The position numbers were made by a program, and so were the translations under genes. From contig CAXKVR010000045.1 of assembly GCA_964058845.1 (NCBI GenBank), positions 411,742 to 475,741 on the forward strand: a stretch of 64,000 nt of DNA. Direction: 5' to 3'. This DNA is from Carex sylvatica (taxonomy: Eukaryota; Streptophyta; Magnoliopsida; Poales; Cyperaceae). Positions 23,210-35,782 of the stretch are shown here, in pieces; the first letter of the stretch is position 1; each line of letters begins with the position of its first letter. A model generated the notes under the pieces. That model ran no database searches. It was not told the DNA's origin and saw nothing but the letters and a program-made list of their open reading frames with translations.

Positions 23210-23563
23210 TTAGATCTGCCTTTGCTGAAATTGCGTAGAGGGATGCCGTACTTGTATCCACTCTTGCTGCTCCTCCCTCCGACGATTATAATACAACCTA
23301 GAACGCCCAAAAGCCCAAACCATGTTTGACCGCACAAAGGAAACGGAGTTCATATTTCTGTCAATTGTTTGGGCCGAGTACTTCCCAGCCCGTATTTCCC
23401 GTGCAATAGAATTGATAGCTGGTACAGACCGCAAGCTTGAAATTTTGAATCCAAAATCAATTAGCACCGTGTAAAGCTCCTCTCCAACTGAAGAACTACT
23501 TTCTGACAAGCTGCCAATTTCGCCAATGTTCTCTGTTGAAAAATGCTGGTTAAGAGATGAAAC
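23210..23563 (-). CDS. Unidentified terminal exon (about 117 codons)
   Basis: On the minus strand a possible acceptor (CCTAG, then GTTTCATC at 23563) opens 117 codons ending at a stop at 23210. The peptide is rich in Ser and Glu at first (VSSLNQHFSTENIGEIGSL), then contains IDFGFKISSLRSVPAINS and MVWAFGRSRLYYNRRREEQQ. Its composition is protein-like rather than AT noise, and the frame is open to the splice site. I do not recognise a family. It lies about 515 bp upstream of the F-box pseudogene on the same strand, so it may be a separate gene remnant. An ATG at 23509 could also serve as a start. Confidence 0.35.
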   Translation of the reverse strand, partial: VSSLNQHFSTENIGEIGSLSESSSSVGEELYTVLIDFGFKISSLRSVPAINSIAREIRAGKYSAQTIDRNMNSVSFVRSNMVWAFGRSRLYYNRRREEQQEWIQVRHPSTQFQQRQI

Positions 23564-23756
23564 CTAGGCTTTAAAATTTTCACCTGAACAAACCAATTAT
23601 GGGCAACTTAGCCTGTTGGAACGACTTTCTACAAACATGATGTTTGTCTGTTCAAATTACGGTAAGGATGCCAAGGTTGACTGAATTACAAAAAAAAGTA
23701 TAGCAATAGCATGATATTGGTTTCACAACTTCTTTCAGTTATTCAGTGTGTTTGTA

Positions 23757-23944
23757 GGTAAATATTTTAATAGAGCAGTTTTGGCTTCATGCAGCACACG
23801 GACTATAGAATCAAAACAGCACTGTATATCTTCATAGGTCGATGGGACTGGTGGGGAAGAAACTCAAGCAAGCCAAAGTATCTATTGGAGTATATAGTTT
23901 GTGCACTGCATGAAGTCACAATTTCTTTGTTAAAATCTTTACCC
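23757..23944. mobile_element. MITE of the GGTAAATATTTTAACAGAG family, 188 bp
   Basis: The ends are inverted: GGTAAATATTTTAATAGAGC on the left and the reverse of a close match on the right. Subterminal GGCTTCATGCAG and CTGCATGAAGTC also pair. It is flanked by GTGTTTGTA (23748-23756) and ATGTTTGTA (23945-23953), a 9-bp duplication with one change. It is related to 58778-58900 and to fragments near 62720 and 63390. Confidence 0.7.
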
Positions 23945-23985
23945 ATGTTTGTATGTGTTTCGAAAAAGAGGCACTACTAAATCGA

Positions 23986-24338
23986 GTAAGGCTAGGGTGC
24001 TATGGGTTGCATAGAGGGCTACGGTGCTACGACTCAATATTCGAGTTTTTAAAATCCTAACAGTCGATTCGAACCGTTCACCTTGTTCTCCATATTAATA
24101 TGTGTCTGGAGACCAAATTTTACATTTTACTAGATCTAAATAATTCTGCACTATTCAAATATTTGATTTTCTAACTATCTAAATAAATAGTAAAAAAAAT
24201 TCAAAAAATATAAAATTTGGTCTCCAAACACATATTAATATGGAGAACAAGATGAACGGTTCGGATCGACCGTTAGGATTTTGAAAACTTGAATATTGAG
24301 CCGTAGCACCGTAGCCCTCTGTGCAACTAAAACCCTAC
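23986..24338. mobile_element. Hairpin MITE of the GTAAGGCTACGGTGC family
   Basis: The arms of about 130 bp are inverted copies: GGCTACGGTGCTACG with CTCAATATTCGAG on the left, and the reverse on the right. The hairpin stem includes CCATATTAATATG and the family motif GAGAACAAGATGAACGG. The minus-strand frame at 24235-24426 is a by-product. No clear target duplication was seen. Confidence 0.7.
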
Positions 24339-25037
24339 CATTAGTTGGACAAATAAACCGCATGCATTTTAGTGAAAATACTCTATTTAAGTAAAAGTTA
24401 AATTTTGTATATATAATTTGAGTCATTGATTAATCATTTATAAACTTTGACCCGTTATTATTTTTTAAATCCTCAATGGATATTTTGGCTATATAATTAA
24501 AAGATGAGATCACTTGACGATGATTATAATATTTCACCATTTTAACAATTATTTTTACGAAAAAAAAAATTGTAAATTGAAAAGTTATGTATAGGTAACA
24601 GGTATGTTATTTGACATGTAGATACCTTAACTATCAAAATTTCTTCAATTTTAATATTGTTTGATGGTATATTAAGGCGGTTAGTTTTGAGTTGTTGAAA
24701 TTTTACGTCACTTAATGGGTAATATCGTTTTGATGGATTATATAAATCATGTCTATAATATTGAATTTAAAAAATTTAAGTTTTATTTGAATATTTTTGA
24801 AAGATCCATTGTCAAGAGTGTCTATAATATTGGGTTTTTTTCTTAGTGATCCCTTATTTTTGGTAGTTAGATAACGGTCTTCTCATTCGTCGAATAAGTT
24901 TGTTTTCTGTTAATTTTTCAATAGATTAAAGGATAAATCTCTCTTGAAATAATTTTACATCATGAATGATATTAAGCCTGAATTTTTTTTGTGAAACCTC
25001 ATTTGAAAACGGGAATAATGTAGAATTTTAATTATAT
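24339..25037. other. AT-rich intergenic DNA
   Basis: I see nothing recognisable. Confidence 0.4.
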
Positions 25038-25052
25038 GATAAATTAGCGCTA

Positions 25053-25330
25053 CTTCTTCTACCATGCTTTAAAAAAAATATGGCTGAGGAGGAATAATCT
25101 CATATTCAGCGGGGAAATGTTACCTCCAGAAGTTACAGCTATGAAGGCAATAGATATAGGAACAAGTTGGCTATGTAATTGCTAAGTTAGGAAGGTAGTA
25201 AGACACTGGTAAACGATGGGATACTGTATAGAATATAGATCCTCTCTAATCAGTGGGTGATGTAAATATTTAATTCTGGTATAATAATTTTTTTGGCAGC
25301 CTCTGCCAACTCATCAAAAAAAAAAGAGAA
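25053..25330 (+). mobile_element. 5'-truncated LINE fragment with target duplication
   Basis: A reading frame near 25078 gives IWLRRNNLIFSG, then PPEVTAMKA, typical of the far C-terminus of plant L1-type ORF2. The fragment ends TCTGCCAACTCATC and a poly-A tail. It is flanked by GATAAATTAGCGCTA (25038-25052) and GATAAATTAACGCTA (25331-25345), a 15-bp duplication with one mismatch, as made by target-primed reverse transcription. Confidence 0.85.
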
Positions 25331-25345
25331 GATAAATTAACGCTA

Positions 25346-28090
25346 GTTGCCTGAAACAATCAATACATGAAGCTTGAATCCATCTACTCAATTTTGATTT
25401 TTTTTTTTAAATTCAATTTTAGTTAAGTGAGCTCGTACAGATTTTTTGTCGCTCATATCTGAAAAGTTAAATTTCATAAAAAAAAAAATTAATTCCGGGA
25501 GACCTATAAGGCTATAACAATAGACACTTGGCACGGTAGAATATCTACTTTGGTACTGGTACCAGATCGTTCAGATCTTGACTTCATATTGGCTAAATAT
25601 ATATAACTTGCATGTGTTAATCAGTTAATGTAATAGCCACCTACTGTTGATTCCATGTTTAAATATATACAAACTACAATTTAAGAAAGATCCCCAGGAA
25701 GCATAGCATTATTTAAAGCAGCAGCATTCATAATTGAGAAGCATGTTACCTAAGTTGAGGATTTTGAGCTAAAACTTGAAGACAACAAATCAGATTTCAG
25801 AGGCAATATCTATATCTCCATGCTGGAAGCAGATCATAGATCTTTAATTAGGATATCTTCCCAGAAGCTTCCTAACATTTCATTAGAAGCAATCTACTGT
25901 TTCCACAATTTTAGCATGGGAAATTTTCTCATGTACCCTGCAAAAACCCAAAATACCATAATTTAAATCTAATAAAAAAAGTTGTCAAAAAAGAAAATTT
26001 CTTATGTACCCTTCATCTCTTTCTACTTGATTAAATATAATGCCAAAGCTGCTCCTATGAACGTACACTTTTTCTGCTGAATACTGCCAAATAATTTGTG
26101 GTCATTTTAGCCCATTTTTAAACCGGTCGTCTTTCAAAAACAAAACAAAGAAGTACCAAAAACTATTACTTCAAGTGTTATGGGACGCTATTTTTTTATT
26201 TTATAGGGTGCTCTGACGCATTTTGAGGTTAATAAAGAAATGAATGCATCGATGGATTTTAGCTCCTTATGCATGACCCACTACCTAGTAAAAGAAATGC
26301 AGTTGCTACCTAATCTCAAAGACAGCTAATCTTTTATAAATTGGCTATTAGTGCATGGCTTTCTCAATCAAGGCGTATATAATAAGCAGCTAGATTCTCT
26401 AATCATACAATGCATGTATGTTATTTTATAGTACTACTGACTCAACAATATTATAACAAATGAGTTGTATGTCAGATCTTGTCCATCAATTGCAAGCTAA
26501 GCTTCTAAAATATTGTTAGGAAAAATAAATGTAAGAATGTCCTTAAGATACTGTAAGGATCTAATGGAATTAACCATTGTTTTCTACTGCAAAGTGGCAC
26601 ACATGTACATGTTCACAAATTCAACTTTTCTTGGTATAAATAAAAAGAATTAGTTAATCTCTGTCTGCCTTTTAAGGAAATGGAGAGGTCCAATTCTGTT
26701 AGTTCAAAACTTCAAGAAAACTCAGCAACCAAATAGGCAATATTGATGTTTGAAAAAATACATTTTTATCGGTATACCCTCGCAGATAGTCACTTTTTAA
26801 CATCGCGGATACTCTCCCATTATTGTAGTTATGTAGCTTATATATCTCTTTTACTTTGTATAGAATTTGGTGAACTTTTTTTTAAAGAAAAATTGAATGT
26901 TAAGTGTGTATTAGTGCAGAAACAAATATCTATTCGGTGAATTACAGCTGTAGATGCAGTGCTCCCCTTGCTGCCTTGCCATAAACAGATAAACTAAGCA
27001 TCTGTTAACAGGCTAATGTAATGCAATAAACGTGCAATAGATAGGTTAGAAAAATGAAATATTTTTGTATTCCTGTTTTGTCAAATTGTCCTCTTAAGAC
27101 CCAGCTGTTTGTAATCTCCTCTGTTTGTTTTTTCTCTAATAATTGTATGTTATCTTGAACAACTTATTTGAATAATTACTCAAAACAAGTCAAACTACCA
27201 TGATTTGGCACTAAATTAAGTATAAGTTTTCATTAAAAATCATAATTGCATGGTTTATTGATATGTTTGTTTAGAGCATATACTGGGTACTGAAATCCGC
27301 ACAACATAATTTGTTACTGACACAACATCATTTAAAAATTTAATTTGATAGACAAATTTACCCTTTAATTGCATCTCAAAAATTTGATCATATTCCCATA
27401 ATTATTTTCTAATATTAATTTTCTTAAGAGACGATCCCATAAAGAAAACAAATATCTTGTCCAATTAATGCCCCTAGTAGATCAGTTTTTTTTTTTTTAA
27501 TGGGGACATAGATGTTCTCTAGTTATCTAAGTCCAGATGAGAAGCAATTAGTAAAACCTTTTGACCTTTTCGTTATTTTATTGGAAATTTAAAGTATATC
27601 AAGCTCCTTTTTTATATCATGACAAATACGTTTTTTTATTTACAAGTTCACTATATATATATGGCAATTACAAACATCAAGATAATGCACTAAGCATATA
27701 TTAAAAAAAAATTCAAGAACAAAACAATCTACTAATTAAGCTAAAAGAAACAAATTAAGCCATATGTTAAAACAAAACTTTTTTTCATAATCAAATAAAA
27801 AAATATTTTGTTTAAAATTCCTTTCATTTAAGTTCAAGGAAATTAAAGAAAAAAATAATTTTTTATTTCTATTGGTGATTTGGGTTTATAATTTGTCAAT
27901 TACTAATTTTATGGGAGGACATGCTAAAACAAAATATCACATATAGATAATTTTGAATTTTTCTCTTATGCAGTAAAAACAAATGCAGAAAAAGTTCTAA
28001 TTTTTTTACTATATTGAGTTGTTTCTTTATTCAAAGATTCTAAAAAAAAATTTATAACTGAAGAAGCAAAATAAATTTAACTAAAGAAAA
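25346..28090. other. AT-rich intergenic DNA
   Basis: No gene or named element is supported. Open frames (for example 26743-26940) are short and unremarkable. Confidence 0.4.
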
Positions 28091-28099
28091 TAGATGAAA

Positions 28100-29995
28100 A
28101 TAGATCGATTTTGCTAAAGCCTTTGATACCGTTAATTGGCAATTCTTAATCTCTGTTATGCAGGCAAGGGATTTTCCTTTAAAATGGATTAAATGGATTG
28201 AGATGTTACTCTATACGGCTAGTTCTCGGGTTGTCATGAATGGTGAAGCCTCTGACTACTTTCCACACAAGCGGGCCTCCGACAGGGATCCATTATCGCC
28301 CATGCTATTTCTAATAGCAGCAAATGTTATGCAAATGATGGTCAACCGTGTAAGTGACACCCTTGACTTCTCTATTTTTGCCAAAATTCCAAGCCTTTTA
28401 TTAGCATTCCAATATGATGATGATACAGTTGTTATTGTACATACCGATTTGTCAACCATTATTATTCTCAAATTGGTTCTCAGATTGTTCTCCAAAATTT
28501 CGAGTTTGCACATTAACTTTGAGAAGAGTTCCTTCTGTCCTATTAGTCTATCTCAATGTAAAACTTAGATGGTGGCCACTGTGATGGGGTGTGCTCAAAC
28601 CGAAATGCCAATCTCCTATTTGGATATGCCTCTTTCTATTAAAATACCACGTAGGCAAGATGAAGCCTTTAATTAAGAGAATTGAAAATAAATTGGAGGG
28701 ATGGCTTGGCAAATTCCTCTCTAGAGGTGGTCGTCTACAACTAATTAACTCGGTGCTATGTAGTGTCTATTTATCTCATGACTTGCTTTGCCTTGTCCAA
28801 GTGGGTAATTCTGAGAATTGAGCAACTGTGTAGACAATTCTTATGGGGGAAATCGCAAGGAGAAGGCAGGGGTATTTCGTTAATTAATTGGGAAATTGTC
28901 TACACCCCTAAGCGATATGGTGGATTGGGAGTCCCTGATCTGGAATTACGAAATTGTACACTTCTAATGCGATGGTGGTGGAAGGCTACTTCTCAAGTGG
29001 AGGGTCTATGGTATGAGGACCGAGAATATGGTTGGTCAATGGGTCATTTTTCTGGAAGCAATTGATCAAAAAATTTCCTCTGTTTCAATGGTCTACTAAA
29101 TGGGATATAGGAGATGGCAAGCTAATTTCGTATTGGTACAATAATTGGGACGAAGCGGGCTCACTAAGAGGCATTCGTGATCGTCAACCGAGGCCTAATT
29201 CACAACTAATCTCATTGAAGGAGGCACTATCAAAACCTAACCAGCTAACTGGTACGATATCAGTACCAGAACCGGTACCCTTGCTGTCAGATCGGGCAGA
29301 TAGCGTGGTTTGGCGCTGGTCGGGTACTGGTCAGTACACGGCTTCTTCTATGTACAACCTAATCATCACTGCTGGTAAGATCCGATGGAAATACATGGAG
29401 GTGTGGGTCTCCCCTGCGCCTTCTAAAGTTAAAATTTTCAGTTATTTGGTTCTTCAAGATGGAATATTGACCCATGAAGTATTGGAAAGGAGAGGCATGA
29501 ATTGCGAGATGAAGTGTGTTGTGTGTGATGTATGCCATTTTGAAACTTCACAACACCTATTTTTTGAATGCCCTAACGCTATCGAGGTCTGGGAAAGGTT
29601 TCCACAACTCTTTAAACATGCAAACTCTGTTGAAGAAACTTGGGTTGATTCTTTGAGATGACACTGTCAGTCTACTGGTAAGAAGAAAGGCGAATGGGCA
29701 ACTGCATTCATGGCAGTACTATGGACATTGTGGAAGCAAAGATATGAGGTAATTTTCTGGAGTTCAAAATTGCCAACATGGCTTGTAGCGAATCGGACAA
29801 GAGAAGATGCGGGTCTATGGACCCGGTATTGTGGTAACTACAAGGTTAACAAGGCTGTTCTAAGGAATGGGAGAGGGGCTCTTGAAGGTTTTGTCGTATT
29901 GTAGCTGAATATTTTAAATTGTTGTTATAATAATTAGGAATTGTGGTTGTAAATATGTTTATTAATTCAACCTTGGTAGCTGCTACAAAGTTTAA
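28100..29995 (+). mobile_element. Decayed LINE: reverse transcriptase and zf-RVT remnant
   Basis: Broken frames follow the order of a plant L1-type ORF2. DFAKAFDTVNWQFL starts at about 28110. A degraded RASDRDPLSPMLF lies near 28275-28310. YDDDTVV near 28413 stands where FADD/YADD belongs. Then come WLGKFLSRGGRLQLINSVL (about 28705), FLWGKSQGEGRGISLINW (about 28838), PKRYGGLGVPDLELRN (about 28907), and the zinc-finger part CVVCDVCHFETSQHLFFECP (about 29517-29576). Stops and frame changes occur at about 28568, 28820 and 29040, so it is dead. The 5' part, including the endonuclease, is missing. The 3' end reads TTGGTAGCTGCTACAAAG and a short A-rich tail (29970-29998). No target duplication was found. 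Confidence 0.9.
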
Positions 29996-29998
29996 AAA

Positions 29999-32107
29999 AA
30001 TAAAAATAATGTTGTCTATTAATTAGATTTTTTGAATTGTGTTGTGCTGATAACAATATTTTTAGTGTCAATATTAGCACCCGTATACTACGTGTATGCA
30101 TGCATGTATATATGAAATGACAAAAGTATACTTGTGGTAAGGGGGATAAATTATTATATTCCTTAATCACTTAAAAGATGTGAAAGTCAGAACTTGATTC
30201 GAGAATATTTTAGATTAAGAAACCAAATCATCAGACATCAAAAGAATTTATGCTCCGTGATGGGATAATTCTTATCAAATCCCGCCAGCACAGGCCTTGG
30301 AATTAAAACTATGTAGACTTCCTAAAAAAGTTTAAATAACATTTAAAATTTTCTTTTTAGAAAAGAATTGTTCTCTTTATCTCTTCCCAAGAATAATAAC
30401 AAGTACTTTTAATTAAACTAACCGTAGATGCATTACAGGAAAATGAACCCGTTCTTCTGTGGCAATTATCTTATGTTCATTTATGAGTACTTCCGAGTTC
30501 CGACAAACATCAACAAGCGCAGGGATCTAAAACACACACACTATGTCACAGCAAACAATAGTGCTGTGAAAAGGGACTTTTAGATTTATTTATAAAGAGA
30601 GAGACTTTCATGAAGGAAGAAGCAAAAAATGAAAGGACATAAAAGGTAGAAGGGTTCATATAATAGTTGCATAATCTTCAGAGATAAAGCCTTGTTATAG
30701 TGGGTCAGGCTGTTGACCAGACTTGGCGATTATCATTGGAGAGGTTTTAAGATTTCGAGTTCTCCGGTTCAAAAGAAAAGTTCTTCTCAGTTTTGTAATA
30801 AATAACATATTCGACTGATCTGGACATGTCCGGAATTATTATACTGGAGAGGATATTGTTATTAGTATTGGGTTGGTTTGGAGATAGAGACAGACCAAAC
30901 CATGGACCAGGGTGTGGCAGCGATATCTCCTTGTCTGGATCTTCTATGTTTACTAAAGAATTCGTATTACTCAAGGTACCTTAAATTTTGAGTTTAGATC
31001 TGGATTGTACGACCAGAAGCCGCCCGCATACTACAGAACGCAGATTCTTATCGGACGGTCTGCATCGAAACTTAAAATTTTGAGTTACTTCAGATGATCC
31101 GGACTCAGGAATTTGAAAGGGTAAAAATGCTGTTACTAGAAATATTAAATTGTCTCTCAAAAATTGTGAAATTATTATGGAATTCAATGGCCCACACGGC
31201 CACACAGATCAAAACATTGTCTCAAAATCGGAACAACTTGGCTGCACTAGTAAATTGGGTTCAATTATGTTGATTTGACTAGGGTAAAGATTACTTTGAA
31301 TTTGGATTGCTTCTAATTCAATCACATAGTGCACTAGAATTATACTTTTACTGTGGATTAGGTTTGGTTCAGGTCATGATCAAGTTAATGTTCGGTTGTT
31401 TGGAGTCATGTCAACTCAAATTATGAGTCATCTTGAATTTAACTGGTTTAAGTTTCGGATTAGGTCGGATTTAGGGGAGCCGAATTTTCTGTCCTCTGGA
31501 GGTAGGAAATTTATGCTCACAAAGTCAATGTTAGTGAGTCTTTAGTTCAAAAATTAAATGTGATCAGCTCCCTTTAACAGTGACCGGTTCTACATTCCAT
31601 TGACTGAGGGGGTAGAAAACTTCTGCACCCCAGAAGACAAGTGATCTCCTTACGGATTTAGGATTGTCCCATGAAATCTGAACAACTTGTCTTTTCAAAG
31701 TTGTCGAATTGAGCCATTAAGTTTCAAAGGTCATATTTAGTTGAAGTTTAAATCATTAAATAAAAAGTTTAGATCTCAGTTAAACCATCAAATATTATTG
31801 AATTGAATTAAAATAATATAAACTGATCTTTAGACATGCCTAAAATATAAAAAGTTAAATTAACTATCAAGATCGTTTAACGTATGTAGCTTAAGTTTGC
31901 AAACTCCCTCTAGCAGAAGTTAATTTCGTTAAGTTTCCATAAAAAAAAGATAAGTCTCAAGAACCGTCCGTTTCATAACTAGAAGTTTTTTTGTTATAAA
32001 AACACATTTATTAAATTTGATGCAAGAAAATCAAGACCAACTTATCAAATTTAGTACATTTGGATTTTGTGGTTATCGACGTCAATTGATTCAAAATGCT
32101 AAGGTTA
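29999..32107. other. Intergenic DNA with a small inverted repeat
   Basis: No gene is supported: minus frames at 30747-30974 and 30981-31205 lack known motifs. At 30967-31110 AAATTTTGAGTTTAGATC and an inverted AAACTTAAAATTTTGAGTTA may be a small MITE. A second poorly resolved inverted pair lies near 31475-31650 (GGTAGGAAA with its GGTAGAAAAC counterpart). Neither has a clear target duplication. Confidence 0.35.
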
Positions 32108-32115
32108 GTTTAAAT

Positions 32116-33115
32116 CAGTGTTCTAAATAGCGCGCTATAGTGTTTTTGGATCATAAACGCTAAGTTATGGCATCAAAATGCGTTATTTGAGCTACGAATG
32201 CTATAACGGTAATAGCGGTCCGCTATAGCGCATAGCGCAAATAGCGCGCGCTATGCAACATGAGCTGTTTTTCTTTTCTTTTCAATTTATATGGACTTTA
32301 AATAAAGAGTCAGACTGAATTTTAACCGTGATTTTTTTTTTTGCAATTGACGTACTAAACTTTATATTAAACTATTAATTATTAAATGAGAGATCCATCA
32401 AACAAAATCAAATAAGGAAGCTACAATGCGCTATGCAACATGAGCTGTTTTTTTTTTCTTCTTTTCAATTTATATGGGCATTAAATAAAGACTCAGATTG
32501 GATTTTAACCGTGATTTTTTTTTTTGCAATTGACGTACTAAGCTTTAAATTAAACTATTAATTATTAAATGAGAGATCCATCAAACGAAATTAAATAAGA
32601 AAGCTACAACGCGCTATGCAACATGAGTATTTTTTTTCTTTTCAATTTATATTGGCTTTACATAAAGACTCAGATTGAATATATTAAGATATTTCTTGAA
32701 GTAACAAAATGATACTTACTATATGGTAGTTTGAATATTTTGAATATATTAAGATAGTTAATTATGCCATGATGTCTATGTTATTTTTAAATTTAAATAG
32801 AAAAAAGATAGATTATGTCATAATGCTAAATATATTTTGAATAGAAAAAAGATCAATAGTTTATGATAATTTTTGAGTCGCAATTTGGACTTTGTATTGG
32901 TTCAATATGAATATTATAATTTTTTAATCAATTTAATATTATTTATTGTTCTATAAGACTTAGATAATATTGATATTTAGTACAAATATATGATATAATT
33001 TTTATAAAAATAAAAAATACTATTCAGCATAATTTTCGCTATAGCGACGCTATTCTCTATAGCTTTTTTTTGTAGGCTTCTCACTATGATGCGATAAACG
33101 CTATTTAGAATCTTG
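32116..33115. mobile_element. hAT-type MITE, 1000 bp, with internal tandem repeats
   Basis: It starts CAGTGTTCTAAATAGCG and ends in the inverted CGCTATTTAGAATCTTG. It is flanked by the 8-bp direct repeat GTTTAAAT (32108-32115 and 33116-33123), the hAT signature. Both ends are full of GCGCTATAGCG palindromes. A unit of about 180-190 bp beginning GCGCTATGCAACATGAG is repeated at about 32248, 32428 and 32610, the last copy partial. It has no coding capacity. A shorter relative without this repetition is at 54702-55268. Confidence 0.85.
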
Positions 33116-33280
33116 GTTTAAATGTAATTAATGAGAAAATTGTTAAATTGTCTCAAATTATCTAATTAAGTTAATTTAACTAATTATAGAAATACAACCC
33201 AAATTATTATTGTTTATCTTGATTTGGGTGCTTCAAGGAAAAAAAATCTTGTGAATTTGATATATATAGAGAGAGAGAGA

Positions 33281-33647
33281 TGGGCTGCGGTGCTTCGTAA
33301 GTAAAGCGAGTGTGCGAGTGTTTTACTTCACGTAAGATATCTTTAATTTTAAAGTTCAAAACATCGATCTGAACAAAATCATTCAAATTTATATTCATAT
33401 TAAATTGTACTTGGAGATCAAATTTTATAGTTTTTATAATTTTGTTACTATTTTTTGGAATTTTTTAAAATCACTCTTTTTCAGAAAATTCTAAACTATA
33501 AAAAATCAGTGATTTTAAAAAATTCCAAAAAATTGTAAAATTGTAAAATCAATGATTTTAAAAAATTCTCAAAGTTAATGAACGGTTCGGATTGACATTT
33601 TGAACTTTGAAATTGAAGATATAGATGTCGCGAAGCACCATAGCCCA
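33281..33647. mobile_element. Hairpin MITE, GGGCTGCGGTGCTTCG subtype
   Basis: The left end TGGGCTGCGGTGCTTCG pairs with the right end CGAAGCACCATAGCCCA. The stem includes CAGTGATTTTAAAAAATTC repeats and the family motif GAACGGTTCGGATTGAC. It lies in a TA/GA-rich setting, and the target duplication is unclear. Confidence 0.6.
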
Positions 33648-33672
33648 ACTCATCTATCTATATATATATATA

Positions 33673-34040
33673 GTAAGGCTACGGTGCTATGGATTGCATA
33701 GAGGGCTACAGTGCTACGGCTCAATATTCGAGTTTTCAAAATCCTAACGGTCGATCCAAACCGTTCATCTTGTTCTTCATATTGATATGTATTTGGAGAC
33801 CAAATTTTATATTTTTTGAAAAAAATTTACTATTTTTTTTAGATAGGTAGAAAATCACTTGATCTAAAAAATATTGCACCATTCAGATATTTGATTTTCT
33901 ATATATCTAAAAAAATAGTAAAAAGTTTTCAAAAAATGTAAAATTTCTTCAAACATATATTAATATGGAGAACAAGATAAACGGATCGATCGTTCGGATT
34001 TTGAAAACTCGAATATTGAGCCGTAGCACCGTAGCCTTAC
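33673..34040. mobile_element. Hairpin MITE, GTAAGGCTACGGTGC subtype, 368 bp
   Basis: The left end GTAAGGCTACGGTGCTATGG pairs with the right end CCGTAGCACCGTAGCCTTAC. The arms run about 130 bp into a hairpin. It is inserted in a TA microsatellite, with TATATA on both sides, suggesting a TA-type target but not proving it. It is close kin of 23986-24338. Confidence 0.75.
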
Positions 34041-34616
34041 TTATATATATATATATATATCTCCAAAGTGTGAAACCGTATCAGTTTTGCTGGTACATGT
34101 GTTCTGTATTGCTGCTATTGTACCAAGCTTGCTGGTAAAACTATTATCTATATGTATATAACTATATTGCACAATTTACACTCATTTAATTTTTTTCATC
34201 CAAACATACAACATTCATTTCAAAATTTTCATTGCACCATATTTGCTTAACATTTTCATTTGAATTATTCAAAAAAATTGAGAGTAAAAATGAAACTGTA
34301 TTTAATGAACAATAGATGGACCTGTATTTAAGTTGGGAAATATTTGGTTTCAATTTCACTCTACAACGTATTCAGTTATCATGAAATTATGCAGAATCAA
34401 ATCTTATGCTTGGCGGAATTGAGAAATTAATTCATAGAATTTCTTGCTTAAAAAATGCATAATAACAATTATGAAAAAGCTTAGTCTTCGATTGAATCAT
34501 GGGAACAATTGCGGATTTTTTTTTCTATTTTTAAATGCTAGATATCAATATTAATTTCCTCACAATAGTTATTAAATATTATTTAAAATGAAATAATTCT
34601 TTATTTTTATTTTTAA

Positions 34617-34969
34617 GGGTAAATTTCGCTGAAGGTCACAAAACTTTATTTTTTTTCACAAATGATTACTCAAGTTTGATTTGTCACAATCAAGTCACTG
34701 AATTTTTCATTTGTCCCAATCAAGTCACTCTATAACTTTTTCGTCCAAAATGCTAACATAGTATTCTCATTTCATTAGTATTTAAACGGATTATGCTCAT
34801 TCTGTTAGAATTTGAATAGAATGGACATATTTCATTAGTATTTGGGACGAACATGACTTGATTGAGACAAATAGAAAATTCAATAATTTGATTGAAACAA
34901 ATCAACCTTAAATGATTAATTTATAATAAAGGACAAAGTTTAGTGACCTCCAACAAAATAAATTGTGCA
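34617..34969. mobile_element. Inverted-repeat MITE with AGGTCAC termini
   Basis: GGGTAAATTTCGCTGAAGGT on the left is matched in reverse by GTGACCTCCAACAAAATAAA on the right. Interior CAATCAAGTCACT and TGACTTGATTGAGACAAAT also pair. The exact ends are uncertain. Confidence 0.5.
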
Positions 34970-35105
34970 ATATCCTTCCAATTATAAATAATAAAGACGG
35001 TCATATTTGAGTAAATGATATACAGTTAATAATTTAAACAAGAATCAAATTAACACCAATAATCCTTCCAATTCTAAATAATAAAGACAGTCACATATAT
35101 TTGAG
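34970..35105 (+). repeat. Local direct duplication
   Basis: CCTTCCAATTATAAATAATA followed by AAGACGGTCATATTTGAGT (from 34974) recurs with small changes from about 35063. Confidence 0.65.
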
Positions 35106-35623
35106 TCAGAAGTCTAGAATATTAAATTTGGGAGTTGGATTTATTTGAAATTTGTGTAGCTTCTTTAAAGTAAATTAAACTATATAATGGTATCAATTAG
35201 CTAAATAAAGCTGATTTGATTAAATCGTGCAGTAAATTGTTTTAGCAAACAAAACTGCAAAACTGCAAAAATCTAAATTCCTTCTATAACTTCAGATCAT
35301 GTTTGGTTGGACGTAGGAGAAACGGATGGAGAGAAAATAAATAAATAAATTTTATTTGATTCATCCGATTCAAAATATTTTTCGAACTATGCTTCTAAAA
35401 CATAGTTCTTAAAAAAAGAAAAAGTTATAATACTTTGTTTATACTTTAATGTAATTACGAAATTATGTTATTATGTATTTGACAAAATTATTTTTTTTCT
35501 TCAGACCATTGAATTTTTACCCATCTTAATAAATAATAAAAAAATTTAAAAAAAATGTAAAATTTAATCTTCAAGCATATTTTAATATAGAGTTCATGTT
35601 GAACGGTTTAGATCGATGTTTAA

Positions 35624-35782
35624 ATTTTGAAAAATTATGTTGTATGATGTTGTAACTATCAAAAGTTGTAAGTGAATCCCTCCTCGTAATACACATACAC
35701 ATTTATATGTATGTGTGTGTATTACGAGGTGAGATTCACTTACAACATTTGATAATTAGAACATCATACAACATAATTTTTC
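35624..35782. repeat. Near-perfect long hairpin
   Basis: Arms of about 75 nt (ATGTTGTATGATGTTGTAAC, GTTGTAAGTGAATC, TCGTAATACACATACACAT) are followed by their inverted copies after a loop of about 10 nt near 35703. It may be the tip of a MITE of the AACGGTTTAGATCGA family, since that motif lies just upstream (35600). If transcribed it would fold into a small-RNA precursor. Confidence 0.65.
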
